In this document: in pieces, positions 17,883 through 27,649 of the stretch
How positions within the stretch are numbered: position 1 is the first letter of the stretch
How the letters are laid out: every line of letters starts with the position of its first letter
Assembly (NCBI RefSeq): GCF_000152265.2
Contig: NC_021592.1
Location: 682,001 to 746,000 of the forward strand
Length of the DNA stretch: 64,000 nt
Origin: Ferroplasma acidarmanus Fer1
Lineage (GTDB): Archaea > Thermoplasmatota > Thermoplasmata > Thermoplasmatales > Thermoplasmataceae
Direction of reading: 5' to 3'
Notes under the pieces: model-generated
Databases searched by the model: none
What the model was told of the DNA's origin: nothing
Seen by the model: only the letters and a program-made list of their open reading frames with translations
Program-made: the position numbers and the translations under genes

Positions 17883-18053
17883 ATGAAAGGTTTCAGGGGT
17901 AATTTATCCATGAGTGTTTTTAAATTAAAAATTACCCTACTGGGGTATTATTACCCGAAAAATTTTAAAAGGAATGTAGAAGACGAACTGAGAAAAGGCA
18001 TATCTATATTCTGTATTCATTATATCATAACATGTTTATATCAGAAAAAGTAG
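17883..18053 (+). CDS. Possible 56-residue ORF before tRNA-Glu
   Basis: An ATG at 17883 opens 56 codons ending in TAG at 18051-18053; AAAGGAAA lies ~10 bases upstream as a weak ribosome site. The product has a basic middle (YYYPKNFKRNVEDELRKG) and a hydrophobic C-terminus with two cysteines (SIFCIHYIITCLYQKK). No homologue is recognised and it could be a chance frame in the 380-base gap between the membrane protein and tRNA-Glu, where I see nothing else. Confidence 0.25.
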   Translation: MKGFRGNLSMSVFKLKITLLGYYYPKNFKRNVEDELRKGISIFCIHYIITCLYQKK

Positions 18054-18119
18054 ATATGAATTATTTAAGGAGAGATGATTTAAGATTTTCCTGGTTAAAG
18101 AATTAAAATTGTACTATAG

Positions 18120-18194
18120 TGCTCCGACCGGGATTTGAACCCGAGTCATCGGCTCGAAAGGCCGGAATGCTTGGCCTGACTACACCATCGGAGC
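18120..18194 (-). tRNA. tRNA-Glu (TTC)
   Basis: Reading the minus strand, acceptor GCTCCGA pairs with TCGGAGC, the anticodon loop CTTTCGA gives anticodon TTC, and the T arm is CGGG(TTCAAAT)CCCG. The outermost anticodon-stem pair is a C-A mismatch, otherwise the fold is normal. Discriminator A; CCA is not encoded. It lies just downstream of purA's 3' end on the same strand. Confidence 0.94.
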
Positions 18195-18250
18195 ATACAA
18201 ATAAGCCTGGAATTAATGGCCTAAAAGTTGTATGCCATAATCGCATTATA

Positions 18251-19531
18251 TTAATTAAATATTTGTTTTGTTATAGTCATTCTACGGTCTTCCCCAAGCG
18301 ATATAATATCAATGGTTTTACCTGTTTTTTCCTCAATGAACTCAATATATTTTTTCATATTCTCGGGAAGTGCCTGGTATCCGTTTGCAATTATATCATC
18401 AGGGTTTTCTATGTCGCCCCAACCGGGCAACTCCACATAATCAACATGCAACTTCTCAAAATCATCCAGCCTTCTCGGAAAATAGTCAATTTCCTTGCCA
18501 TCTATTGTATATTTTGTTGCTATCTCTATTGTTTTCATTTTCCCCAGTATGTCTACCTTTGTAATGGCTAAAGAGTCCACATCGTTCATCATTATGGTAT
18601 ACTTTAACAATGGGAGGTCAAGCCAGCCGACTCTCCTTGGCCTGCCTGTAGTTGTACCGTATTCACTGCCTAAATCCCTCAATGTGCTGTCCCCTATTAT
18701 TTCCGAGGGGAATGGCCCTGAACCAACCTTGGATGTATAGGCCTTGAAAACTCCGATAACACGGTCAACCTTTCTGAAAGAGAATCCAGACCCGGTTGAT
18801 AGTGCTCCTGCAAGTGTGTTTGAAGATGTGACAAATGGATATATTCCAAAATCTATATCCAGCATTCCTCCCTGGGCACCCTCAAAAAGTATATTTTTGC
18901 CAAGGCGGTAATCGTTGTTTATAACGTTCTCCGTATAATCCATATATTGCATGATTGAATTGCCAAAGCCGCAAAGGTCCTTAACCATTTTAGCCCTTTC
19001 TTCCGGATTTTCGAATATGCTGCCCTTTAGCAGTTGTTTCTTCATATTGTATATTGTTTCAATCTTGTCTTTAATAATTTCTGGATTAGATAGGTCTATA
19101 AAGCGTATCCCGGTTCTTGCATACTTATCTTCGTATGTTGGGCCGATGCCCTGGGATGTTGTCCCTATATTTAATTTAGACCTGATTTCTTCCTCTTTCT
19201 TGTCAAGGCATTTGTGCATTTTGGTAACTATGTGTGCGCCTGCACTGATTTTTATCTCTATATCTTTCTTGGATTTTTTAAGCAGGTCCAGTTCTGATAC
19301 GAGTTCTTCCGGATCTATAACCATTCCATTTCCAAGTATGACTTTATTGCTCTGCATTGCTCCGGATGGAACCAGATGGAATTTAAATTTTTCACCTTTT
19401 ATGACAACTGTGTGCCCTGCATTGCTGCCGCCATTAAAACGTACAACTTCATCATAATCTCTGCTGACAAAATCAGTAATTTTACCCTTCCCCTCATCAC
19501 CAAACTGCAAACCAAGAATAACTGAAATCAC
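18251..19531 (-). CDS. purA: Adenylosuccinate synthetase
   Basis: Joins IMP and aspartate using GTP, the first committed step to AMP. The 426-residue protein has the N-terminal GTP loop GDEGKGK (residues 11-17, with catalytic Asp12), the NGGSNAGHTV segment with catalytic His41, the GTTSQGIGPTYEDKYARTGIR IMP-binding region, FEGAQGG, and the GTTTGRPRRVGWLD loop. The frame begins with GTG at 19531, which is at the conserved N-terminus (VILGLQFGDEG). Single-gene unit. Confidence 0.97.
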   Translation of the reverse strand: MISVILGLQFGDEGKGKITDFVSRDYDEVVRFNGGSNAGHTVVIKGEKFKFHLVPSGAMQSNKVILGNGMVIDPEELVSELDLLKKSKKDIEIKISAGAHIVTKMHKCLDKKEEEIRSKLNIGTTSQGIGPTYEDKYARTGIRFIDLSNPEIIKDKIETIYNMKKQLLKGSIFENPEERAKMVKDLCGFGNSIMQYMDYTENVINNDYRLGKNILFEGAQGGMLDIDFGIYPFVTSSNTLAGALSTGSGFSFRKVDRVIGVFKAYTSKVGSGPFPSEIIGDSTLRDLGSEYGTTTGRPRRVGWLDLPLLKYTIMMNDVDSLAITKVDILGKMKTIEIATKYTIDGKEIDYFPRRLDDFEKLHVDYVELPGWGDIENPDDIIANGYQALPENMKKYIEFIEEKTGKTIDIISLGEDRRMTITKQIFN

Positions 19532-19660
19532 TTTAACCTATATGTTATATTAATTGAGTATAAAACTGTTATTTTAAATCAAGAAAACAAGAAAATTAAA
19601 AATTAAATGGTTTTCCCTGGTAAAGGGAAAATATTCATGGAGTTATTTTACATTTACAGT

Positions 19661-20365
19661 TTAGTTAAGGTATTTTGAAACTTCCTCATTCGTATAAACG
19701 TGGAAAGTCTCACCAACTTTTATTGAAGCGATTTCAGGCTCTTTCATTGAGCTTGCGTCGGCAAGTGCTGATTTAAGAGCTGCTACTCCAAGTTTTATTG
19801 TGTCTTCAAGGCTCATGTCATCCTTGTATTCTTTCTCAATATAATCGGTAACTGCATCTTTCCCTGCACCAATAGCCACTGATTTATATTCATTTATTGT
19901 TCCAGCGGGGTCACAATCAAATAATCTCGGGCCTATTGTGTCTGTACCAGCAAATATGATAGATACTCCGTATGGCCTGACGCCTCCAAATTGTGTGTAC
20001 TGCTGCATCTGGTCGGCCACTTTTTTCACAAGGTTTTCTATATTTGTGAGCGAACCGTATGTTACCTTTTCCTGCTGTGCTCCAACCCTTGCAAAATCTA
20101 TTAGTACCCTTGCATCAGCAACAAGACCTGATGTTACAGTTGCAACATTGTCATCTACAAGCTGAATTTTTTCCAATGAATTCTTTTCTACAAGCCTGCT
20201 TCTTGCCTTCTTTTCTGATAAAAGCAATACGCCGTCCTTGAATTTTATACCAAGGGCTGTTGAACCTTTCTTTACTGCTTCTCTTGCATACTCGACCTGA
20301 AATAATCTCCCATCAGGAGAAAATACTGTTATTGCTCTGTCATAAGCCATTTGACCCTGTTGCAT
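19661..20365 (-). CDS. psmA: Proteasome subunit alpha
   Basis: Structural alpha subunit of the archaeal 20S proteasome, 234 residues. The N-terminal gating segment [37 protein letters not shown] is almost the textbook proteasome_A signature, including the [13 protein letters not shown] that forms the alpha ring gate. No N-terminal catalytic threonine, as expected for alpha. The beta subunit and PAN are not in this window. The start ATG at 20365 (MQQGQMAYD) agrees with the Thermoplasma protein. Confidence 0.98.
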   Translation of the reverse strand: MQQGQMAYDRAITVFSPDGRLFQVEYAREAVKKGSTALGIKFKDGVLLLSEKKARSRLVEKNSLEKIQLVDDNVATVTSGLVADARVLIDFARVGAQQEKVTYGSLTNIENLVKKVADQMQQYTQFGGVRPYGVSIIFAGTDTIGPRLFDCDPAGTINEYKSVAIGAGKDAVTDYIEKEYKDDMSLEDTIKLGVAALKSALADASSMKEPEIASIKVGETFHVYTNEEVSKYLN

Positions 20366-20536
20366 TTATTCACCTCTTCCTTAATTATAATATAAGATTA
20401 TAATCTTTTCTTCAAATCAATATGTATATTTCATTATAAAATTTTCCCTAATCCCGTAAAAGAAAAAAATGTTAAATACAGGATAATTAAATAGTTGAAA
20501 ACACAAGGGATATATTAATAGATTTTATGTGTGCAT

Positions 20537-21367
20537 ATGTCACCATATAGAACTGTATTTGACAATTTTGCACATATAAGGAGAAATGGGTATTACGTTG
20601 ATGCAGCAAAAGAATTTTTGAAATATGGAGGAACATCCATGAACATGGTTAATTTTCCGGATTATTTCTATACACCGGAATCACATTATGAAAAACTTTA
20701 CAGGGAAACCATAGATGTTGCAAAAACAGTTAGAAATGCCGGGGTGGATACAGTGATTACAATCGGGCCATATCCACTGGATTATTTCTATTTCCAATCC
20801 GCAGGGAAGGACCCTGTAGAAGAAATGAAGAGAGGAATAGACATGGCGGCATCCATTATAACAGCCGGAAATGCTGATGCCATGGGAGAGATAGGTTACC
20901 CACATTTTCCCGTTGATGAAAAGGTCTACAGCGATTCCGGGACTATTCTGGAATATGCACTGGATGTATGCCATGACCATGATATTCCTTTGATCCTGCA
21001 TACAGAGGATATGGATGAAGGAGGCTATTTGAGAATAGAATCTCTGATTAAAATGCATTACGGTGTTGATAGGGTAATAAAGCACCATGCAAATGCCACG
21101 GATATAAATTTTAATGATAGCATAACCAAATCATTTATTGCTTCAAGGAACAATATAAAAACTGCAGTAAGCTCTGGCAAGGATTTCTTACTGGAAACAG
21201 ATTATACAGACCAGAAAGACAAGCCTGGCAAGGTTATTCCTGTATACTCGGTGCCGAAAAGGGCTGAAATGATAAAAAATTTATACGAAAATTATGATGA
21301 AATATTTCACAGGATTTTTGAGGAAGTGCCATTCAGGATTTACAGGAAGGAATTCTTCGACAGATGA
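20537..21367 (+). CDS. TatD-related metal-dependent hydrolase (TIM barrel)
   Basis: A 276-residue TIM-barrel amidohydrolase resembling the archaeal TatD-like group (COG1099-type). Probable metal ligands: Glu in MGEIGYPHF, His in ILHTED, His in IKHHANA, and Asp in LLETDYTDQ. The first-strand ligand motif, usually D-x-H-x-H, is altered here (VFDNFAHIRRNG), so the first metal site may differ. Natural substrate unknown; the family includes nucleases and deacylases. I start at the ATG at 20537, ~26 bases after a GATATATTA box; a GTG six bases earlier is possible. Confidence 0.8.
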   Translation: MSPYRTVFDNFAHIRRNGYYVDAAKEFLKYGGTSMNMVNFPDYFYTPESHYEKLYRETIDVAKTVRNAGVDTVITIGPYPLDYFYFQSAGKDPVEEMKRGIDMAASIITAGNADAMGEIGYPHFPVDEKVYSDSGTILEYALDVCHDHDIPLILHTEDMDEGGYLRIESLIKMHYGVDRVIKHHANATDINFNDSITKSFIASRNNIKTAVSSGKDFLLETDYTDQKDKPGKVIPVYSVPKRAEMIKNLYENYDEIFHRIFEEVPFRIYRKEFFDR

Positions 21368-21477
21368 TTATTCATTGCCATATTATTATCATCTATATTG
21401 CGTTCCAGGATTTATTAGTAAGTTGGCACAATAAAATCCTTCTAATGATAAATATTTAAATGGCTATGGTATTCATA

Positions 21478-22137
21478 ATGATAATGATCGACATCAGCAA
21501 ATATGATAAACTACTGGAAGACCTTAAGGCAATGTTGTTTTCTGAACGAAAATCCAGAAAATTAAACAGGATAGAGCCTAATTTTTACAAAAATATACAT
21601 TCATTGTTTGTTGAGTTAACGGAGGAAAAAGATAGGGTTGTATCCAGCGATATTACAGAATATATGGAAATAACTAAACTCCTTGATGAAGTAAGGAAAA
21701 ATTTTAAGGCATTTTTTCAGGTGAGATTCGAGAAAATTGGGAAGTACTCCGTGTATGATGAAATAGAGGAATACCTTTACAATATGAGCCCCGAGGAAAA
21801 GAATATAATGAAGGAATTGAACGCCCAGATGAAGGGGTACTACGATGATTTTACCGGCATAACGAGGCAAACAGAGGAAATTCCAGAGATGCCTGAAGAA
21901 GAAAATATTGTGGAAGAACCTCCTGAGAAAAATATTACAGAACCTGAAATCGAAGAAGCGCCGGTTCCAGAAGAAATGGTGCTCGTGAGGATAATTAAAG
22001 ACCAGCCACCAATAGCGCAACCTGATAGGGATTATTATCTGCACAGGAATGATATACTGTATATTTCAGGTTCATTTGCAAAAATGCTTAGTTCCCACGG
22101 AGTCTGTTCTTATATTGAAAAAGGTAAAAAATTATAA
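21478..22137 (+). CDS. Archaeal GINS subunit (Gins51-like)
   Basis: Component of the GINS complex that holds the Cdc45/RecJ-MCM replicative helicase together. The first ~125 residues are a helical A-domain (YDKLLEDLKAMLFSE...FYKNIHSLFVELTEEKD), followed by an acidic proline/glutamate-rich linker (EEIPEMPEEENIVEEPPEK) and a C-terminal B-domain VRIIKDQPPIAQPDRDYYLHRNDILYISGSFAKMLSSHG, typical of Gins51. Several in-frame ATGs (21460, 21466, 21478, 21484) exist; a TATTTAAAT box at 21450 favours 21478 or 21484 for a leaderless mRNA. Confidence 0.8.
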   Translation: MIMIDISKYDKLLEDLKAMLFSERKSRKLNRIEPNFYKNIHSLFVELTEEKDRVVSSDITEYMEITKLLDEVRKNFKAFFQVRFEKIGKYSVYDEIEEYLYNMSPEEKNIMKELNAQMKGYYDDFTGITRQTEEIPEMPEEENIVEEPPEKNITEPEIEEAPVPEEMVLVRIIKDQPPIAQPDRDYYLHRNDILYISGSFAKMLSSHGVCSYIEKGKKL

Positions 22138-22159
22138 GCAGATATTATATTGCTAATCC

Positions 22160-22345
22160 ATGGAAAAAATATGTGAAGTCAAAGGATGCAATGAAAAAAG
22201 TTTTCAAACGGTGCCAGCTGACCTGGCCGGAAAGGTTTTCTCATTGAAGGAAGAGAAAACCAAGGTCCATCTATGCAAAGTTCATTACAAGGAGTACAAG
22301 AAGAATACTAAAAAAGAAAGGGAAACACAGAGAATGGACTGGTAA
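22160..22345 (+). CDS. Small zinc-ribbon-like protein
   Basis: A 61-residue protein with C5, C10, H37, C39 and H42 (KICEVKGC and KVHLCKVHYKEY), a spacing suitable for one zinc ion, and a basic C-terminus (KEYKKNTKKERETQR). It follows the GINS gene by 22 bases and precedes the glycosyltransferase by 8, suggesting co-transcription. It probably binds nucleic acid or protein; I do not recognise the family. Confidence 0.65.
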   Translation: MEKICEVKGCNEKSFQTVPADLAGKVFSLKEEKTKVHLCKVHYKEYKKNTKKERETQRMDW

Positions 22346-22353
22346 GTTTTTAG

Positions 22354-23124
22354 ATGGAAGGCATTTCAGCGATTATAACTGTTCTTAACGAAGAGAAAAA
22401 TATAAGGGACCTTATGGTTTCCCTAATTTCCCAGGAACAACCATTTGAAGTTATTGTAGTTGACTCCATGAGCACGGATAAAACCCCGAAGATACTGAAG
22501 GAGTACGCTGAAAAATATGATTTCGTGAAATATTATAGAAAAAAAACAACCAGAGGCGGCGGAAGGAATTATGGCGCATCGAAATCAAATTATGATTATC
22601 TAGCATTCATCGATGGCGATGCAATAGCTGGCGAGTCATGGATTAAAAATTTAAGGGCTTTAACACAAAATTATAACCTTGTTGCCGGTAAAAGCATCAA
22701 TACAGGCAATATGAGATATTCCATGGAGAGGTTCAAGCTTTATTATGGGGGATTTGAGGTTACGCGCCCTTCCTCTAATTTAATGTATTCAAAATCGCTT
22801 TTTCAAAGCATAGGTGGCTTCGATGAAAATTTTGTAACTGCCGAGGATATTGATATGAATATACGGGCAGTAAAATCCGGTGCGAAATATGCAGTATGTG
22901 ATACCTGCATTGTATATACAAAAACAAGGGAAACTTTCAGGGATTTTAAAAAACAGGCATACTGGAACGGATACGGAAGGCGCCAGCTAAAGGAAAAGTA
23001 TGGCAGAACACTGGAATTGTCCCACAGGCTGAATATGAAAGATCTATTCTCGCCTACATATGTTATCAGGAATTTTTATGGCTTAAGAGGTTACCTGCAC
23101 TGCATGCTGAAAAGCAAAAAATAA
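22354..23124 (+). CDS. Family 2 glycosyltransferase
   Basis: A 256-residue GT-A fold enzyme: SAIITVLNEEKNIRDLMVSL at the N-terminus, VIVVDSMSTDKTPKIL, the metal-binding FIDGDA (DxD equivalent), and GGFDENFVTAEDIDMNIRAVKSG with the catalytic-base ED region. It lacks obvious membrane spans except a short hydrophobic C-terminal stretch, so it acts at the cytoplasmic face. Donor and acceptor are unknown; glycan assembly for surface proteins or lipids is plausible. Eight bases after the small zinc protein gene. Confidence 0.88.
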   Translation: MEGISAIITVLNEEKNIRDLMVSLISQEQPFEVIVVDSMSTDKTPKILKEYAEKYDFVKYYRKKTTRGGGRNYGASKSNYDYLAFIDGDAIAGESWIKNLRALTQNYNLVAGKSINTGNMRYSMERFKLYYGGFEVTRPSSNLMYSKSLFQSIGGFDENFVTAEDIDMNIRAVKSGAKYAVCDTCIVYTKTRETFRDFKKQAYWNGYGRRQLKEKYGRTLELSHRLNMKDLFSPTYVIRNFYGLRGYLHCMLKSKK

Positions 23125-23149
23125 ACTTTGTTTTATCCGGATTCTATCA

Positions 23150-23812
23150 TCAATGCCTGGCGATAAAACACGACAGGATCTTTTTTTCTGCATTTCTTAT
23201 GTGCAATAAAGCAGTGGGTTTAGATATGGAAAACCTGCGTGCGATATCATCAAGGCTTGTGGTCCTTGGCCAATCCAGGTATCCACTATTGTATGCTTCC
23301 TGAATTATCTTTTTCTCTGTCGGGGTAAGGCGCATAATATTCATTTCCTGGTTTAGATTCCTCGATATATCCATTATGCTATCTCCAGAACTCACAGATG
23401 TATAATCAAAATACTTTATTTTATTATTCTTTTCTATAAGTTCTAAATCATGCATCACAGAAGATTTATCAAAGTGCATAATAAAATAACTCTCTCCACC
23501 ATTAAACGCAATGAAAGGGTACATTGGAATTCCGCCACTTTCGTTTATAGATTGCATTATATTATGCCCCTTTTTTGTGCCTATGAACATGTTTGCATAT
23601 TTCCCCTTGATGAACCTGATGGTACTGAAATCACGCCGGTATATATTATTGATATCACTTCCTATGGAATATGCTATCAGGGAATTTGCACTATCGCTCA
23701 TATTATAAATATTCGATATTATAATCTTTGATTCGTTATTTTCGGTTGATTTTGATAGGCTACAGTCTCCCGCTACATGGACACTCAGGAAATACATATT
23801 AAAATAGCCCAA
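23150..23812 (-). CDS. Bat-type HTH_10 transcriptional regulator
   Basis: A 220-residue regulator with the same plan as the one near the bd oxidase genes. The C-terminal domain reads LTPTEKKIIQEAYNSGYLDWPRTTSLDDIARRFSISKPTALLHIRNAEKKIL, a clear HTH_10. The N-terminal ~160 residues have a sensor-like mix of strands and a histidine-containing VHVAGDCSLS start but no recognisable domain. It converges with the glycosyltransferase gene. Target unknown; the divergent metabolic cluster beginning at 24066 is the nearest candidate. Confidence 0.85.
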   Translation of the reverse strand: MGYFNMYFLSVHVAGDCSLSKSTENNESKIIISNIYNMSDSANSLIAYSIGSDINNIYRRDFSTIRFIKGKYANMFIGTKKGHNIMQSINESGGIPMYPFIAFNGGESYFIMHFDKSSVMHDLELIEKNNKIKYFDYTSVSSGDSIMDISRNLNQEMNIMRLTPTEKKIIQEAYNSGYLDWPRTTSLDDIARRFSISKPTALLHIRNAEKKILSCFIARH

Positions 23813-24065
23813 TCGAGTATATAACTTTAATTAACACGCAATATTGCAAATGACGGTTTAAATAGCATAGTACTTATTCCATTGAATTTTCTGGAGTGCA
23901 GCGGTCATTAAAATTTTTCTATACCTACTCTATTATTGATCATGCAAAATCATTATTGTGCATTTAATTTAAAATTCTTTTTTATTGGCAATCATACCAC
24001 GGGGCTATTATCCTGCTATAATATGTTATATTAACAGATTATATAGTGGCATACAATAATACATA

Positions 24066-25103
24066 ATGCTAACTGATGATACTTTGCGGGAGGGAATGCA
24101 AACTCCCGGATTTGCCATGTCTTATGATGAAAAGATAGAACTTGCAAAACTTATTTCTTCTGCCGGAATTAAGCGGGCACTTGTTGCCTACCCACCGGCA
24201 CATAAATCTGAATTTGAGGTTACAGCTGCTATTGTGGATGGCAAATATTTTCAGCAGGTATTTGGGCTTGGGCGCACAGTAAAGGAAGATATTGATATGA
24301 TTAATGAAACTGGAGCGAATATTTCACTTCATCTGCCATTTAAACTTGACAATATGGGCCAGGTGTATGAGAATATCAAATATGCGTGTACACTTGGAAA
24401 AATTGTTGAAATTGGCTTTGTGGATATAGATATGTTCAGCGTTGAACAGATAACAAAGTTTTGCCATAAAATGGAAGAGCTAAATGTTGATGTGGTCCAG
24501 CTGCCAGATACACGTGGTAAAATGAATCCTGCAGCAATAAAAAATGTCTTTGAAGCTGCAAAAAAAGCCACAAATATAAAAATAGAAGCCCATTGCCATA
24601 ATGACTACGGAATGGCAGTAGCCAATACAATATCAGCAATATCGGCAGGTGTCGATTATATAGATACAACAATATTTGGCACAGGAGAAAGGAATGGCAT
24701 TGCTGATTCTATAACACTGGCAGATTATCTAATGAAAAATAATCTGGAAAAGTCACTGGATATAAAGGGCATTATAAAAGCATACAATTATGTGTATGGC
24801 CTTATTCTAAAGAAAATTGGCATGAATTTCTTTACAGATAATTTGCCAGTGTATGGAAACAATTCTGGGATACAGACAGCTGGAACCCATGTAGCCTATG
24901 GAAATGCATTTACCGAAAAGAATTATTCTGTGAACGTTTATACCGGGAAGAAAATGATTATGGAGATACTGGATAACAATAATGTAACATATGATAGAGA
25001 AAAAATAGGGAAAATAGTGTCCATGATTAAGGATGAATCTGCTATCCGTGGTGAGGCTTTGCCCGTTAAGGATATTATAAAAATCGCAGATGGTGCCATA
25101 TGA
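24066..25103 (+). CDS. DRE-TIM metallolyase (carboligase/HMG-CoA lyase superfamily)
   Basis: A 345-residue TIM-barrel enzyme. The DRE motif DDTLREG (residues 4-10) supplies the catalytic Arg and metal Asp; the metal histidines are in IEAHCHNDYGMAVANT, and IFGTGERNGIADSITLADYL matches the synthase-type C-terminal barrel strand. The HCHND pattern is closer to isopropylmalate, citramalate and homocitrate synthases than to HMG-CoA lyase, but the LeuA regulatory domain is absent. It either condenses an acyl-CoA with a 2-oxoacid or runs the reverse cleavage. Overlap of four bases with the CoA-transferase gene indicates a joint pathway. A GATTATATAG box ~26 bases upstream suggests a leaderless mRNA. 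Confidence 0.8.
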   Translation: MLTDDTLREGMQTPGFAMSYDEKIELAKLISSAGIKRALVAYPPAHKSEFEVTAAIVDGKYFQQVFGLGRTVKEDIDMINETGANISLHLPFKLDNMGQVYENIKYACTLGKIVEIGFVDIDMFSVEQITKFCHKMEELNVDVVQLPDTRGKMNPAAIKNVFEAAKKATNIKIEAHCHNDYGMAVANTISAISAGVDYIDTTIFGTGERNGIADSITLADYLMKNNLEKSLDIKGIIKAYNYVYGLILKKIGMNFFTDNLPVYGNNSGIQTAGTHVAYGNAFTEKNYSVNVYTGKKMIMEILDNNNVTYDREKIGKIVSMIKDESAIRGEALPVKDIIKIADGAI

Positions 25104-26218
25104 AGAGGGTTATAGAATTAGGGCAGATAGTAGCTGGGCCCACTGCAGGATTAATTTTTGCCGATATGGGATTCGAGGTTATAAAAGTTGAAAAACCATG
25201 CAGCGGTGATATATCAAGGGAATTAACCGGAACCAGTGCTGGAACATTTATGTATTATAACAGGGGCAAAAAGAGCCTTGAACTGGATATCAAAACAGAT
25301 TTTGGAAAAGAAGTATTGACTAAACTTTTGAGTACTGCAGATATTATTGTAGAAAATATGGCACCCGGCACTATGAAAAAAATTGGATTCTCCTATGAAG
25401 ATGTTAAAAAAATCAATAGCCGAATCATATATGTATCCATAAAGGGATATATGGAAGGCCCTTACGAAAATAGAAAATCCCTTGATTATCCAGTAGAAAT
25501 AGAATCTGGACTTGCTTATATGACCGGGACAAAAGACCGGCCGATGAGAATGGGTGCATCGATAGTAGACATGGTAGCTGCTATACTTGGTGTTACAAAG
25601 TCTTTCCAGTTAATTTCAGAAAATAAGGGCGGGCTGGTAGAAATAGGCCTTTTTGAAACTGCAATGTTTCTGGCGGGGCAGCATATAGCAACATACCAGA
25701 TAGAAAAAAAGGGTCTGGAGCCAATAAATGAAATGAATTTTGCCTGGGGCATATATGACTATTTTATGTCATCTGATAATAAGAAACTTTTCATAGCTGT
25801 AGCCACGGATGACCAGTGGAAAAAGTTCTGTGAAGGTTTCGGGCTGGAAAGCCTGATCGCAGATGAAAAATTTTCCAGCAACAATGCAAGATATATGCAC
25901 AGAGATTTTCTTATACCATTAATTCAGAAGAGGTTATTATCTATGAATTATGAAGAGATAAAAAATATACTGGATTTATATAATATAAGTTACGGAACGC
26001 TTAATAAGCCCTGGGAACTTTTGCATGACCCGCAGGCTCTAAACTATATGGTAAATATGAATTACAACAATAATAGCTATGAGGTCCCGAGGCTTCCGTT
26101 TTCGGTGGCGCAGAATAATAACGCACCGCCACTTGGAAACTGTACCAAAAAAATACTGTCTGATCTGGGTTATAGCGATACCAGGATAGAAGAGGCAATA
26201 AAAACAATGATTAAATAA
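25100..26218 (+). CDS. Class III (CaiB/BaiF) acyl-CoA transferase
   Basis: A 372-residue CoA-transferase. Family landmarks: VIELGQIVAGPTAGLIFADMGFEVIKVEKP at the N-terminus, FMYYNRGKKSLELDIKT, IIVENMAPGTMKKIG with the catalytic-region acidic residues, and a C-terminal VPRLPFSV and APPLGN pattern. Such enzymes move CoA between carboxylates through a covalent aspartyl intermediate; the aspartate is probably in the SIVDMVAAILG helix. ATG overlaps the previous gene by four bases. It likely activates or de-activates the acid handled by the DRE-TIM enzyme. Confidence 0.9.
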   Translation: MKRVIELGQIVAGPTAGLIFADMGFEVIKVEKPCSGDISRELTGTSAGTFMYYNRGKKSLELDIKTDFGKEVLTKLLSTADIIVENMAPGTMKKIGFSYEDVKKINSRIIYVSIKGYMEGPYENRKSLDYPVEIESGLAYMTGTKDRPMRMGASIVDMVAAILGVTKSFQLISENKGGLVEIGLFETAMFLAGQHIATYQIEKKGLEPINEMNFAWGIYDYFMSSDNKKLFIAVATDDQWKKFCEGFGLESLIADEKFSSNNARYMHRDFLIPLIQKRLLSMNYEEIKNILDLYNISYGTLNKPWELLHDPQALNYMVNMNYNNNSYEVPRLPFSVAQNNNAPPLGNCTKKILSDLGYSDTRIEEAIKTMIK

Positions 26219-26278
26219 GGTATATTTGATCTAACATATTATAATACTACTTTATATATACTTTTAATATGCATTTTT

Positions 26279-27643
26279 ATGCAAAATAAACCTTATGAAG
26301 GTAGTGTTGGGGATCGCCTTGATCGATTGCCGGTGAGCAAGTTCCATACGAAGTTTCTTCTGTACGTTACAGGAGGCGAATTTATAATTACGTTCCTTGT
26401 CTTGCTAGTCGGAAGTTTGCTGGCCATTATTTCTGAAGTTTTTCACCTGTCAACAGATGTGTCAACTTATATCATGCCAACAGCGTTCTATAGCGGGATG
26501 GTTGTCGGAACATTTGCATTCGGGAGGCTTGCCGATATATATGGCAGGAAGAAAATTTATTTTGTTAATCTACTGGTTTTTGCAATCGGTGCGATAATTG
26601 CAGGATTAATGTCAAATTACATACTTATAGGAGTGTTTATGTTCATTGCGGGGATTGGCACCGGTGCAGAAATACCGCTAGGAGATACATACATAAGCGA
26701 AACTATGACGAAGCGCAATAGGGGTAGAAGGTTAGCATTAGTATACACGATAGGTGTGATTAGTGCTCCATTAGGTGCGTTCTGGCTGTTAGAGATGTCT
26801 AACATCAACCTTGCGGATAGCTGGAGAATTTTCCTAATAGTTCTAGGTGTAGCCGCCTTGGTATTTCAGGTAATACGATTCAGAATGAAAGAGTCTCCCA
26901 GGTGGCTGGAATCTGTTGGTAGATATAAAGACGCAAACAATCTTATGAATAGCATTGAAGAAGAGGTTATGAAAGAAAAAGATATAAGTTCACTCCCGCC
27001 GGTTGAGAACCATACAGAGGTACTTAAGGAGAAACCGAAATGGATAGACCTTTTTGATAAAAAATTACGGAAAAATACCATTATGGTAATTATATTCCAA
27101 TATGCGCAAAGTGGTGTGTTTTTCGGGTTTACAGCTCTTGTGCCCACTCTTCTTATTGCAAAGGGATATTCTTTAGCCTCAACCTTTTTATTTAGCATAA
27201 TTATCTATATGGGATTTCTAGTAGGCAGTCTAGTCAATTTACTGTATATAGACAAATTAGAGAGAAAAATTGGTGTTTGTTTGTTTGTAGGCCTGGCAGG
27301 AATTTTTGGCATTATATTCTCTATTGCTAATAATTCAGCAGAGATAGTGCTATTTGGATTCATTGTAGCTTTTATGCTATGGAATATGTCTAACTTTTTC
27401 CATCAGTATCAGGCTGAGATATTCCCAACAAAACTTAGAGGTTCTGGAACTGGCATGGGGCAGGGCATAAATGCCATAGCGTCAGCGTCGGTACCAACCC
27501 TTATTGTAGTATTTGTTCTATCGCATGGATCGCTTGCGGTATTTTCTGTTCTGGGGATACTTGTTGTGATTACAATAGTTGATATAATGTTATTTGGGCC
27601 AAAAACAAGCCAGAGAGAATTGGAGTCTATATCTAACATGTGA
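26279..27643 (+). CDS. MFS transporter (metabolite:H+ symporter type)
   Basis: A 454-residue 12-helix carrier. The MFS loop signature GRLADIYGRKKIY lies after helix 2, with EIPLGDTYISETMTKRNRGRRLAL in helix 4/loop and the repeat motif YIDKLERKIGV in the second half; the EIFPTKLRGSGTGMG segment is typical of the sugar/organic-acid porter branch. It probably imports an organic acid or sugar. A TTTATATATA box at 26251-26260 precedes the ATG by ~25 bases, so it has its own promoter 60 bases after the CoA-transferase. The stop is almost contiguous with the following hydrolase gene. Confidence 0.87.
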   Translation: MQNKPYEGSVGDRLDRLPVSKFHTKFLLYVTGGEFIITFLVLLVGSLLAIISEVFHLSTDVSTYIMPTAFYSGMVVGTFAFGRLADIYGRKKIYFVNLLVFAIGAIIAGLMSNYILIGVFMFIAGIGTGAEIPLGDTYISETMTKRNRGRRLALVYTIGVISAPLGAFWLLEMSNINLADSWRIFLIVLGVAALVFQVIRFRMKESPRWLESVGRYKDANNLMNSIEEEVMKEKDISSLPPVENHTEVLKEKPKWIDLFDKKLRKNTIMVIIFQYAQSGVFFGFTALVPTLLIAKGYSLASTFLFSIIIYMGFLVGSLVNLLYIDKLERKIGVCLFVGLAGIFGIIFSIANNSAEIVLFGFIVAFMLWNMSNFFHQYQAEIFPTKLRGSGTGMGQGINAIASASVPTLIVVFVLSHGSLAVFSVLGILVVITIVDIMLFGPKTSQRELESISNM

Positions 27644-27649
27644 TTGAAC